Positions 1-11,539 of a DNA stretch of 64,000 nt are shown here, one piece after another. Under the pieces are notes generated by a model. That model saw only the letters and a list, made by a program, of their open reading frames with translations. It did no database searches and was not told the origin of the DNA. The stretch covers positions 949,713 through 1,013,712 of the forward strand of contig NW_022985439.1 in assembly GCF_010093595.1 (NCBI RefSeq). Reading direction: 5' to 3'. A program made the translations under genes and the position numbers. The stretch is from Mytilinidion resinicola. Taxonomy: Eukaryota; Ascomycota; Dothideomycetes; Mytilinidiales; Mytilinidiaceae. Every line of letters begins with the position of its first letter. Positions within the stretch are counted from its first letter, which is position 1.

Positions 1-2
1 TA

Positions 3-374
3 TAGTTAAGGCTAGTAAGCAATTCCTTTATATAGTTACTAATAACCGCCTAAAAAGGCTTCTTAAAGCTTATTAAAGGAGCTAAAGAAATGCTATATAA
101 AAATATGCTTATTAAAGCCCGGGTTAAAAAGCTTAAAGAGTAACTAGCAGAGATAACCAAGCGTAAAGGTTGTAAAAGAAAGCGAATCCAGACTGGCGGT
201 ATAATAGAGTATGGTACAGCAGCGTTGTACATAGCTGCTAAAGTGTCTGGAGCATCTAATCCACGGAAAAAGGTGGGTAGTAGAGATGGTGCAAATAGGG
301 CTCTACTAGCTCAACGGCGCTGTGGAAACTGTGGAGAGGCTGGGCACAATGCGCGTACGTGCAAAAAGGATTAA
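3..374 (+). pseudogene. Fot1/pogo-type transposase, decayed C-terminal end
   Basis: The reading frame ending at the TAA at 372-374 encodes a basic tail followed by a CCHC zinc knuckle, CGNCGEAGHNARTC, the usual C-terminus of fungal Fot1/pogo (DDE_1, CENP-B-like) transposases. Upstream in the same frame there are TAG/TAA stops (for example at 3-5 and in the first 150 bases), and the DNA is strongly AT-biased, as expected of an old copy damaged by C-to-T mutation (RIP-like). Only the tail is inside the window; the catalytic domain would lie to the left. The frame assignment and zinc knuckle are visible in the sequence; the family is inferred from that tail and from its usual context. Confidence 0.6.
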
Positions 375-478
375 AAAGCTTCTTCTGAATCTGATCTAAG
401 TGTGTCGTACACAAGTTCTATAGCTAGTTGCGAATAAATTGACTGCGCGCACATGGTGTTGGTTGTGCCAAGGAAAAG

Positions 479-511
479 TGGCCGGCTCGGTGGTTTGGCC
501 GGCTCGGTGGT
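479..511. repeat. Two 16-bp direct repeats, 1 bp apart
   Basis: TGGCCGGCTCGGTGGT occurs at 479-494 and again at 496-511. It lies about 105 bp beyond the transposase stop, so it may belong to the terminal region of that element, but no matching inverted copy is inside the window. Confidence 0.6.
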
Positions 512-514
512 GGA

Positions 515-640
515 ATACGTTATAAGTAATTAAAGAAAATATAAGCTATAAACTATAAAATATAAGCTATATATACTATAAAAAGTATAATATAAGCTTA
601 TTTATAAGTATATTATATAAGAGCGTTGCTGTATAATCTA
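515..640. repeat. AT-rich low-complexity stretch
   Basis: Nearly pure A/T with repeated TATAAGCTATA-like units. It is typical of RIP-degraded or simple-sequence DNA beside a dead transposon. No gene is seen between 375 and 1042. Confidence 0.6.
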
Positions 641-1042
641 ATTTTAATGGGTTAGAGAAAACGTGCACAAGGTAGTAGCGTGCACGAGCCGGTCGCCACT
701 TCTATGTGGAAATTTGTTGAAGTACTTCATGCAGTGATAAACAGGTGTACACACGGGCAGTGTACTTGATGAGTATGCCACTTTTCCCATGCCCAGGGTA
801 CCTGGCCAGTTGCATATTGTTTTGCATCGAGTATCGCGGAGTGTGGTGACGGCTGTAATATATTGATGACTCACGACGCCAAGCCCAAAACGGATAAAAT
901 ACCACACGACCCGCCAACTTCAAAATCACCGCGACTTTCGGCGCGCAAGCTCCCCTCCACCTCACACCGCCCTCACCTCCATCGCATAACCAAAATACCA
1001 CTCACGAGGAAGAGAAAGCTTCGGCGAGAAGCAGAGGTCAAC

Positions 1043-1708
1043 ATGAAGCTCGTACGGCAAGTAACCCACTCTGCTGTTCTACAGGCGGCGCCCAAGCTGA
1101 GCTTTCTACCCCAGGCTTCCCCCGCCGACCTACGAATTGTGACTGACGACTCTGGTGCTTAGATTCCTGATGAAGTGCGCAAATGAGACGGTCACCATCG
1201 AACTGAAGAATGGTACATTGGCTCTGTTCTGTTTTCTGCTCACTTCTTTCCTAGACCCTTTACTTCTAGCGTCGGCCGCAACCTCGAGGCCCGTCGCATG
1301 GCGGCATAGTACTAATATCTAGCAAACCTTTCCAGCCAAATGTTTTAGGATGTATCGGCGCAACTGACCGCGTTAATAGGCACTGTCATCTACGGCACTA
1401 TCGCCTCCGTCTCCCCCCAAATGAACACCGCTCTCCGAACAGTCAAAATGACCCAGAAAGGCCGCGACCCTGTCTCGCTCGATACCATCAACCTGCGCGG
1501 CTCCACTATCCGCTATTTCATCCTACCTGATAGTCTCCCACTCGATACGCTGCTTATTGACGACCAACCCAAACCGAAGAACAAGGCGCGAAAGGAAGCT
1601 GCGGACAGGGGCGGACGAGGCGGACGCGGTGGTCCTAGGGGAGGAAGGGGTGGTCGCGGTGGCGGAGGTGGCCGGGGACGTGGACGCGGTGGAGGGCGTG
1701 GCTTCTGA
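1043..1708 (+). CDS. SMD1: Small nuclear ribonucleoprotein Sm D1
   Basis: Core Sm-ring protein of U1, U2, U4 and U5 snRNPs, needed for snRNP assembly and pre-mRNA splicing in the nucleus. Exons by splice signals and phase: 1043-1056, 1163-1212, 1380-1708, giving 130 aa. The protein starts [20 protein letters not shown] (Sm1), continues [18 protein letters not shown] and [16 protein letters not shown] (Sm2), and ends in an RGG/GRG-rich tail from about residue 98, the site of arginine methylation in this family. Length and motif order match fungal and animal Sm D1. Exon 1 is only 14 nt, and the first intron begins GC (GCAAGT) rather than GT. The frame is continuous across both junctions. Confidence 0.93.
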
Positions 1709-2164
1709 GGGGTTGGCTTCTGAGGGGTGGGCTCGTACTGCTGAGAGATATACGGCTGTGATGCGGCTGTGGAATGGATTCACATGGTGTCTGGGGTTCA
1801 TAAAGTCACACGGAACTGATCATCGAGACCCTGAAATTATCAAAGAGGCTCGAGAATAATACAAAAAAGGACAAATTCAATCTGCAATAAGTCTGCGTAC
1901 ACGTGGGTGCCACTGTCTGAAGTCCCCTGATACATTTTCGAGAATGCGAACTAGGCGTAAGTGAGTCGTTTTGAACAGTCTGCAAACTCGCCGGGCCACC
2001 TCAGACGGTGTCATCCGCTAATACTCAGAAAAAGGAACAGTCTACTTTCTTCGCGTTTATGAGTGTACAGGACGTCCTCACGCCGCGGCCACGAAGTGTA
2101 CGCAAACCTTTGGTACAGCATTACAGGTCATAATTTAACGTACACGGTATGCCACTGCTCAAGC
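1709..2164. other. Intergenic, no gene seen
   Basis: 3' flank of the Sm D1 gene. The short open frames have no recognisable features. Confidence 0.5.
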
Positions 2165-3140
2165 TCTACTGTTGCTCGCTCGACACCACTATGAGGAGTA
2201 GCCCAGCTAGCAGTTCGCAGGCAAGTCAAGAGGTAGCCTAACTTCCACCGCATCAACCTTGATATTATATGAAGATGCTATAAGCTTCAGTGCTCCACTT
2301 TTGCTCGCTCGACGCCACTGTAAGGAGTAGCCCAGCTGGCAGTTCGTAGGCAAGTCAAGAGGTAGTCTAACTTCCACCGCATTAACCTCAACATTGTATA
2401 AAGATGCTATAAGCTTCAGGACACAGATATGACTCTTTGCAGGCTCTACTCTTGCTCGCTCGACGCCACTGTGAGGAGTAGCCCAGCTAGAAGTTAGCGG
2501 GGCAGTCAAGAGGTAGTCTGAAATCCATTACATCAACCTGGACATTGTATGCAGATGCTATTAGCTTCTGTACACGGATATAGCTGTGCGTAGGCTCCAA
2601 TCTTGCTTGCATGATACCACTGTAGGGAGTAGCCCGCCCAGCACTTAGCTCGCCAGTCAAGAGGCAGTTTAAGTTCCACTGTATCAACCTCGACATTATG
2701 TGTAGATGCTATTAATTTCCGTACATAGATATGCCTATGCACAGGCTCCAATATTGCTTGCTTGATACCACTGTAGGGAGTAGCCCGACCAGCATTTAGC
2801 TGGCTGGTCAAGAGGCAGTCTAACTTCCACTGTACTAACCTTAACATCATGTATAGATGCTACAATTTTCAGTACACAGATATTGCTCTACATGAGCTCC
2901 AGTGTTGCTTGCTTGATACCACTGTAGGGAGTAGCCCAGCCAGCACTTAGCTAGCAAGGCAAGAGGCAGTCTAACTCCCACTGCACGACCTTGAGATCAT
3001 GTATATATGCTACAATTTTCAGCACACAGATATTACTCTACACGAGCTGCAGTATTGCTCGCCTGATGCCACTGTAAGGAGTACCCCAGACGGCAAGTAG
3101 CCCAGCAGTCAATAGACAGCCTGATCTCCACTGCCTCACT
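2165..3140. repeat. Seven-copy ~151-bp tandem repeat array
   Basis: A unit containing GAGTAGCCC, a TCAAGAGG(T/C)AG block, a TCCAC(C/T) block and AGATGCTA repeats seven times. The GCCC landmark falls at 2201, 2330, 2481, 2632, 2783, 2934 and 3084 (degenerate there), so the spacing is 129, 151, 151, 151, 151 and 150 bp. The first unit lacks about 22 bp and the last is partial. Copies are roughly 70-85% alike by eye. The array stops about 10 bp before the POL2 stop codon. Minus-strand open frames of 69-105 codons inside it come from the repeat and shift frame from copy to copy, so I do not call a gene. Confidence 0.9.
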
Positions 3141-3151
3141 CCACTTACTGA

Positions 3152-6100
3152 CTACACCCCATCCACACACTCCTCAACCACACTCGCCAACATCCCCAAC
3201 CCAAAAAAGCCCGCCACACTCCCATAAACCCCCAAGCGACTCTTAACATCCTCCCTCTTCCGCGTCCCTACCCACTCCCCAGCACAAGCACAATGCTCCA
3301 TAAACTCATTCGCCCTCAGCCTCCCACACTTTCCACACTTTAGATCCTGCGTACACCACTCCACAACCATCTTCTGCACCTCCGCCACCAGCCGCTCCTC
3401 AATACGCAAGCGATCATACGGCGTATTGCACATCTCACACTTCCACTTCGGTAGCACCGGCGCCGCAGCATCCGCCTCTCTATTCGCTGCAGGAGGCGGC
3501 AGCAATTCCGCCGCGCGACAGAGGTCGAGGTCGCGGACAGCCGTGCATTCTTCGCAGACGAGACCGCGGACCCAGAGGCTGCGACTGGGATTCACAAAAG
3601 CGGCTTCGCGGCTGAATTCGCGGATTTCGAAGAGCTGGAGGAGCTCTTTGCGGAGGAGGCGGGCTTCGAGCGTGATGGTGTTGTCGAGGCTGAGGACCTG
3701 CGTTATGCTTTTCACGAGTTGAAGGACTGGGTTTGAGAGGTTGAGATGCGAGCCTGGGAGGGAGGGGAAGACCCAGTCCGAGACGAGTTCGGCGTGGAGG
3801 GACTCGGTGTGTTGACGGCGTAGGAGAGCGCCGACTTGCTTGAAGAGCGGTTTTGTGAAGGATTTGGGGAGGACTTGGGTGTTGTCGGTTGGGTCGACAG
3901 TTAGTGACCTCAGGGCTAATTGCGTCGCCCTGGGAGCGACACCATCGATGGCTGCGGGACGTTTGCGGCCGTGCATGACATCGATGAAGTCGACCACTGT
4001 ATCGTGGAACGCCGGTTGTAGCGGCGCAGGCAAAAAGGATGCGAGCTGCCAGCACATGATGGTATCAAGCTGCTGCTCGTCCGCTTCGACGACCTTAGTA
4101 CAGCCTTTACCTCCGTAGTTGAACTCATCGTACCACGCCAAGTAGTCCCAGTACTCCCGGATCTCGAGGTCTAGAAACTGGAAGAGCGGCTTCGCCTGTA
4201 CCGTCTTGAGGATGTACTGACTATACGCAAAGGCATTTCCGACCTCTGCTTTCGTCGTTTGCAGAAGCAGTCGATTCGCACTCGCGAACACGATATGCGA
4301 TCCCACGCGCCGGAAGTCCGTCATCAGTTGCTGTAGTGCTTTTCGGCTCATCATCTGTACGTAGTAATGTAGGCTTCTGTCGTATAAAAAAGACCCAGGG
4401 CTCTCCACCCATCGCACAAGATGCTGGACCATTACGTCGGCCATGTACCCTCCTCGCTCAGCTTCGTGCCACCAGGCCTTCACCATTTCGCGAAGGACCA
4501 TGATGCCGGCTGTGGCAAAAGCGTTGTCGGCGTAGATGACGTTTGTGCCGTCATTAGGGGCATCGTAAGCAGGTGCGGCAGGGTTGAATGAGATAGAGTC
4601 GGAACCTTCGGCTTCGTTGATAACGGAGGAAGAAAGAATGGTGTTGATTGCGAGATTGCGAAGGGTGAGATCAATGCAGACAGAGGAGTAAGTTCCAGGG
4701 TTATTGATAGAAGGCATTTCAACAGTCTCCATAGGAGCGAGAATCTCGTCTTTTTCATAGCCTGCATGATCAGGTTTGGGACCACCAGACCACCACAGAA
4801 CGACCTTCTCTTTCCGTAGCCGCCTCGCATAAGCAATGTCGATGAGGAAACGTGGGTCGTTGCTTTCGAGATTGCAGAGCGGGATGTCTCCATATCGAGA
4901 AAGTTCTACTAAATGTGATATCCAGGAGCCCAAGTCTAAGTAATGGGTTACAAGACGTTTTGCAACGAACGACTGCCAGCCGAGAGGAGGTAGTTGTTTG
5001 TCTGACTCGTCCGGCTTCAGGGGTAGGATCGGTAGGTCTTTGAGAATTGGGACCTCGTGAGACAGAAGATTGTGATTCTGTGATTGGATAACGAGAACCA
5101 ACGGTTTCCCTTCCTCTGTCTTCATCTTCTTGATAGCATCTCCAATCTCGAGATGCGCCTTTCGTTTGGTAGTGACTTGAACGGTCCGGAAATGTATGTC
5201 GGTTTGATAATCGAAGCACTCTTGCCACGGCTCTCCGCCAGACTCTTCCAAACGCCGTGCAAACATGTCCTTGTATATCCGATCAACGTTCGGCAGACCC
5301 TGACTATCTTTGGACTTGGTTTGAATGATGACATGGGCGGTATTCTTCGAGGTTGAGAACAAGGCAAAAATCTGTCGATCTCCAGAGCTGACGTGGTAGA
5401 GGTAGAGATATCCAAGGGAAGCCTGGCTCAAGTACGGATTTTGCGATGGCACCCGTCGGAGAGCGGACAGGTCGAATCCTTGCTCTAGACCTTTTCCAAG
5501 AACACCTTTCTGAGTCTCGTCGAAGGTGCAAATACTACCAAGTTCGAGAACCGCTCGAACGTTTAGTGGTACTTGCTTCTCGTAGACACCTTCAACACTT
5601 GGGTGATTGAATAAAACAGAGAGCTTTTTCGACTCGTTGACATATACTTGCTCAGGCATCAGAAGCTTGAACAAATGTACCGATGGATGTCCATTGGGTA
5701 GAGTGTGATTAAGGACTTTCTCTACTGAACAGCCATCGATAGACACGTCAGGTAAATCGTCTCCTCGCAGATTAAGATATATCTGCCGAGGCACAATGAC
5801 CCTCAAGATGTGAATTTTCTTGTCGATCAAGACGAAAGCTCTAACCTCTCCAGGCGTGTCGGTGTCTCGCAGTTGAATCAATTGCCACGTGCTGATATAC
5901 AACATCTCTGCCTGGTTTCTGAAGAAGCTTCCGATCGCATCCGATGAATCTGTCTGTTTCTCGCCAAAGAGCTGTCGTCTCCGCTTTCGGGCTTGCTTCT
6001 GGATCTTCCACTTCTTTTTCTGGTACTGCAGCCATCCGTTGTAGTCCTCGGTGATGGATGGCATGTATTTGGGTAAGCTCGCAAAAGGATCGGCAGGTAC

Positions 6101-9100
6101 AGCAGGTTCCGGTTGCTTTCGTTTCTGGACCATTTTCGTGACTACACCTCTCCTCGCTGCCACCGCCTGAGAGACTTGAGTCATCTTCGAACCGCCAAAG
6201 TCTTCCAGATCGAGCACCCGGTTCTGGAGAATATTGGTGTCTACGTCAACCAGAGTCTTCTTGTCAAACAGATCAGTCATCTTCTTTTGTTTCAAGACAT
6301 CGTCCTTGATCCGAATCCTTCGGGCTAGCCAGTCTGGGTGAGGAACGCGCGGAACGGGATTTTCAACTTTCTGAAGAGCTGCAGGTATCGTGATAAGCTT
6401 CTGAACCACGGAGCCGAGACGTTCCATGTAGTAGCTCCAGTCAATGATCGATCTGGGATCCATATCCCCGGGGTCTTCTTTCATCCATTTTCGTAGGAAA
6501 TAGGTCTTGACTGAATCCTCAGCAGAGAATATCGCCACAGGTATGGCTCTCTCTGTAACAGGTGAATTTTTCGGCCGAGACGAGATAATGTACTTGCAGT
6601 TCAAGCCCTTGTCCTTGATCATTTGCTCGCCAAGAAACTCTGCAAGTCTCTTTGCGGTCGTGATAGCAGTTGACTTCTGAGCTCCGTACTCCTCAAGAGT
6701 CTTGGCCATGCTCTTATTTTCGCAAATCAAGTCGATGAGCTCTTCATCAGCGAGGGTAGAACCATGCTGATCAAGCACATCTAGCCATCGATTTGCAACC
6801 TTGGCGACAGCTCCGTAAGTCTCGGTCAGAGTTGTGCCTTCCAAGAAGAATTTGAAAATTTGAGTTTGGAAGATCTTGATAAGCTTCAACTCTCCTCTCC
6901 GCTTGACCTCGAACCCTTTCAACTCAGCGAGACTGCCATCGTGGTTGAAGACTGCGTAACGCTTTTTCAAATTCTTGTCTTCTTCCTTGGAGGTGGGCAA
7001 GATCATAGCCTTATACGGACCGTCCACCTCGAAGAAGATTGTATTGTCGCTATGTGTCTCGTATCGAAATGTTTCGGGATCGACAAGGGTCTGGTATTGA
7101 TGGTTCGTGAATTTGGCATGGACGTGATGGTTCAGCATGACACAAGGATATGAGATAAACACCTTCTTGCCGTTCTTGAGTTTGAATGAGAAGTTTTCCG
7201 GAAATGTTGCGGGCAGAATACACCAGATACCGTCGGTGTCTAGTTCCAGGGGCCGTCCAATTCTGTCTACGAGCTGTCTAGCCATTTGAATGATCTTGGC
7301 TCCAGTCAAGCAAGTGACACCGGCCATTTCCATGGAGTACCAACGAGAACCCTTTCTCATAACGTAGCCGTAGAAGCTGTTCAAGATGACTTTGTGGGCC
7401 AACTGAAGTGAGTCGAACAGGATAATCATCTTCTTGGCTTCATCGATCTCTGCGCTAGGCGCACCAGCAGACTTAAGCGCATCCGTCTTACCTTTCCAGA
7501 CTTTCTGCTTGCCCTTGAAGTCATATCTTCGATCTCGGAAGTCTTTGACAGTATCAACGTAGAAGGGATTCTCTCTCTGGCAGATGATAGCCTCTTTCTC
7601 AATTGTCTTTGTGTCATGGATCTTGTGGTAGATCTTCTTGCTGTACTCCGTCAATCGTTTCTTGACTATCGTGGCTTGTTCGTCTACTGGCAGATCCTGG
7701 AAAGTCCGAACGGGGCCACTTTTATATTTTGGGGGAAACCGTTCGTTTTCTAGGGCATGCCGTATCATGTTGTACTCGTCTCGCTTAGCTGGCAAGAACT
7801 CACCTCTCCAGGACCAAGGCATCCTTCGATCGCATGTTTTGCCTGGGCGATTGAAGTCGCAGGCAGCACAATCAGCCTCTTCAATCATGGAATCCGGCTG
7901 TAATCGATTCGTCGTCATGATATTCGGATACATGGAGGCGACGTCTAGATGGTATATTGAAGGGTTTTCGCTCCTGTTAGGGGTATTCTTCAGCTTCAAC
8001 AGCTTCTCGATGATCTGACCCTTGACTTCGTCATAATTTACGATGTCCTCCACCTGTTTCTTCTCTTCTACTACAATACTGAACTTGAGGGCTGCGTCTA
8101 GATCTTCGATGAGTTCATCAATGGCAGTTGGATCTAGCACGAAGTTGCAAGGGATATCACTTCGAAAGACACCTGCTTCGATACTCTCGACATGACCTCC
8201 CACATACGTTTCTGAGTCCAGGAGATGGCCATCCCAGAAGGCTTCCTTAGGTGCTTGGTGCTTGTTCGGCAGTACGATGCCCTTCTGATACGCCTGTACC
8301 ATGAGCAACATCTCGCAAAGAGTGCCAGTCCCCTTTCGCAACACATCGTCCGGCCCAAGGGGAACGATCGTACATAGCGAGAAGATGAAGGGATGGACGT
8401 ATTTCATGTACAAGTAGTACGTAGCAACTGCATCTGAAACGGAGTATTCTGCCAACGTCTGAGGCCGTTCGCTTGCGTATGGAGTCATGAGTTCGGGGTC
8501 CAATTCGTCTGGATCGTAGCCCAATTTCGCTACAGTAACTGCTTTCAAGCCTCGACTTCCTTGTGGGAGGTAACTGTCTCGATTGACCCACGCAAAGGCA
8601 TCCATGTGTGCGCAGTAATTAGACTGGTAGATGTCTTCGCTGTTCTTCCGGAAGCCGATCTCCTGGTACATGTCGATTCCTAGAACGCTCGCCCGTGCCT
8701 CCACGAATGGCCAATCAAAAAAGTCTCCGTTGTATGTTACAATGACCGTTGGCTTTGCTTCCTTGATGTGCTCGAAGAAACGTTCTAAGAGGCCTTTTTC
8801 ATCCGGCTCGTTGAATATTATGAAAGGACCGTCGTACTCCGGCTTGGGTGTATAGTCGAAATCTGAGATATCCTCGGAGACAATCTCGCGGTTCGTGATG
8901 AGGAACCCCTGGCCATCGATCATGTATGAAATCATCATGATCTGGTCGACTATCGCATCCGGAAATTTCAGGGGGAGCTTTGTACACTCGATATCGAATG
9001 CCATAACAACGGGATCGGCGCGTTGCAGTCGCTCTTCTATGCATGTCAATGAAACAACGCCGTGTTTCGCTTCTACCGTGTACCATTTTCCAATGCGGAT

Positions 9101-10015
9101 ATCTATATGAGTTAGCCAGCCCTTGAAACCAAGCCTACGTAACCTACCTTTATCAATCGCAACCCGAACGTGGTATGGTACGTCGTACTCTCGTATATCA
9201 ACAATGAAATCGCTCGCATCTTGTATGCCATTAGGTCGTTTCTCGTAATCTTGGTCGTCGTCAAAAATATCAAAGCCAGCATTTGCACTGGAAACCATTA
9301 GCAACTAACACAATCCAACTATGGACTGAGCAGTGCTCACCTAGCAACTTCCGCATATGTATCCATCGCGTTCATCTTCTTCTTATTCTTCTCCGCCAGG
9401 GGTGTAATGACCTTCCGCACCCCCAAGAGATCTCCCACATTCGCAAACGAAAGCTTCAGGAATGTTCTCCGGTAGCCCAAAAGATGATTTGGCTGTCTCG
9501 TATCAGCATGCTCCTTATAGTGTCTCCAAATGCCCATCTCGGCGACTCACCATCTGCAAATCCTCCTTCTCGACCCGCTTCACACCCTTCACTAAGCCCT
9601 CAAAAGCTCTCCGACACCACTCCTCCACCTCTGGCTCTTTCCCCCTCTTCACCGCGACCAAGAAGTACGGATCATACTCCACCGTCGCCTTAAATGTGCC
9701 TCCGTCCTCCTCGATGAAGTAGAAGTCCACGCCGGCGCGCCCTCCAGGTACATTCTCGTCCTCCACACTGGTAGAGTGCATGTTACACAGCCAGCCGACC
9801 TTCTTACGTCCGGCATCGTACCGCGCAAAGTCCATAGACTCATCGATAGCATTCGCGAGCCGCGTCGACTCGATCTTCTCAGCTAGGGAGCTGGCTTCCG
9901 TGTTGCGGAGAGAGGAGGCGTCGATTGTCTTGGGTTTGCGGGAAGACGAGGAGTAGGAAGATTGGCCTTGCTTGCCTACGCGGCGGAAAGACTGTCCAGC
10001 GCGGCGGGGTGCCAT
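3152..10015 (-). CDS. POL2: DNA polymerase epsilon catalytic subunit A
   Basis: Leading-strand replicative polymerase with 3'-5' proofreading; nuclear replisome. Exons on the minus strand: 10015-9551, 9492-9341, 9287-9148, 9102-3152, totalling 2235 aa, the normal length. Visible in order: exonuclease motif FDIECTKLPL with D289/E291 (equivalent to yeast D290/E292), YNGDFFDWPF (Exo II), YSVSDA (Exo III), the Fe-S cysteine region CAACDFNRPGKTC, polymerase motif A DVASMYPNIM, motif B KVILNSFYGYVMRKG, motif C ELDTDGIWC, then the inactive C-terminal polymerase half and two terminal zinc modules (CEEC...CEMC and CGKC...CAC). The 45-nt intron 9147-9103 is stop-free and in frame, so naive translation reads through it. 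Removing it restores the conserved run from VRVAIDK to DIRIGKWY. The ATG at 10015 opens MAPRRAGQSFRRVGKQ, the usual kind of basic N-terminus. Confidence 0.96.
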
Positions 10016-10205
10016 GGTGTGAGGGGTGTATTGGAGCTGCGGGAGTGGATGAGATGGAGGTGTTCAAGTTAGAATTGTAGGGGTATCATTTGTGTTTGGT
10101 GTCGTGATTAGGCTTTGGAAGTGCTGAAAAAGAGAGTTCAAAGGGTGGGTATAGAGAATTGGTAGAGTGTTGAAGCAGTGTAGATTTGACGGAGGGATAC
10201 GCGGT

Positions 10206-10239
10206 GTCGCGTCGAAAGTTCAAAGTCGCGTCGGCCAAT
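10206..10239. promoter_or_regulatory. Possible MCB-like elements and CCAAT box between POL2 and COX20
   Basis: GTCGCGTCG occurs twice, at 10206-10214 and 10225-10233, 19 bp apart; read on the POL2 strand each contains ACGCGA, close to the ACGCGT MluI box of replication genes. A CCAAT follows at 10235-10239. The site lies about 190-220 bp upstream of the POL2 ATG and 310 bp from that of COX20. MBF-type control of POL2 is inferred from yeast. Confidence 0.35.
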
Positions 10240-10546
10240 AAAGTGGAAGGACCGTGCGTCCAGCTCTGAAAACGTGAATGCATGTATACAACACTCATAA
10301 AAATTGTGCTGTCTTGTTCAGAGAATGATTGTAACAGCAGTTTACGCTTAGGACATCAAGCGGGCACCTGTTATTGTTCAGTTCATCCAGAAGCTCATCC
10401 AAAGATGGATCTACCCCATCTAGCTAGCCTCTCCGCATTATATTCAGTGGACCCAGAATCTTTCAGATCAGCCCAGACGACATCACCACTCCCGAAGCAC
10501 CACCACAAATCCGCCCACAGCCATTGCCTCCACCATAACACTGGCA

Positions 10547-11213
10547 ATGGCAGACGATACTCGACAGAGCTCCCCCACTTATCCACCACCTAAGGCGGAG
10601 GATGTTGCGCAAGAAGCTGCCCGCTACCGCACGCCCGCGAACACCATGCCCGGCGGGACCGCCAACACCGCCGGGGGCGAGAAACTCGACGACGAGTCGA
10701 TGCTCACGAAAGCCGTTAAGATGATTACATGGGAGGACTGGAAGAATATTGGGAGGATGCCATGCGCGAAAGATTCGCTGATGACTGGGATATTGTCGGG
10801 GTTTGTCATGGGAGGCATGATGGGCTTGGTTGGGCGTAAGTGATATTGCTTCTATTGTGGACAGGGATCCTGCCATTTTCATTTGGGGGCTTCAGGAGGG
10901 TATTGGCTAATGAGTATGCTTCTTAGGAAACGTGTGGACTGCCTGCAACGTCTCCGTCGGCGCCTTTATGCTTTCCTCCACAGGTGGTTACACCTACTGC
11001 CAATATAGGCGGTCCATAGAACGGGATGGCTTGCGACAAGTACAAGCAGTAGCCGCAGCGAAGAAGGCTGAACACGAGGAGAAGAGACGCAAGGCGATTG
11101 CGAAGAGGAAAGAAGAAGAGCGAATCATCAAGGAGAAGCTAGAGGAAGAGAGGAGAAAGTCGTGGTCGTACTGGGCCTCGCGGAATCTGAAGTTTTGGGG
11201 CAGTGAAAAATAA
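10547..11213 (+). CDS. COX20: Cytochrome c oxidase assembly protein Cox20
   Basis: Inner-membrane chaperone for newly made Cox2 in mitochondria. Exons 10547-10835 and 10927-11213 (191 aa), joined within a CGA codon. The conserved Cox20 core is visible: WEDWKNIGRMPCAKDSLMTG followed by two membrane segments (GFVMGGMMGLV; NVSVGAFMLSSTGGYTY) and the YCQYRRSIERDGL motif. The C-terminal third is a charged, Lys/Glu-rich helix (about residues 130-175) ending YWASRNLKFWG. The start used is the first ATG in frame; it sits in a 530-bp divergent promoter shared with POL2. Confidence 0.88.
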
Positions 11214-11539
11214 AGGCATGGCTTGAATGGCGGAGGGGATGATGAATATTCATTGTACATGTCTGAGTGTATTATAGAGGCGCTGCGTACGTCAAAAGGA
11301 ACGTTTGGAATGGAGTTTTGATAAACAGGACGATTCTACTCCAACGCCATACCACATCCAATCTGCTCTCCATGCATCCAAGATAACCAATTGGGAAAGG
11401 ATGGTATCCTACAAACCCCTCAAACTAGGCGTAATCATAAAGTCGTACATGTTCATGACCATACCGGATACCCAGACACCCATGATGCCGTACATACCCA
11501 ATCTGAACCTTGTACGCCCCATTTCTACCGGATAACTCC

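Noticed and set aside
2207..2850. Three minus-strand open frames of 69-105 codons in the 151-bp array
   Set aside because: They share peptide motifs only because the DNA repeats; the period is not a multiple of three and frames shift between copies.
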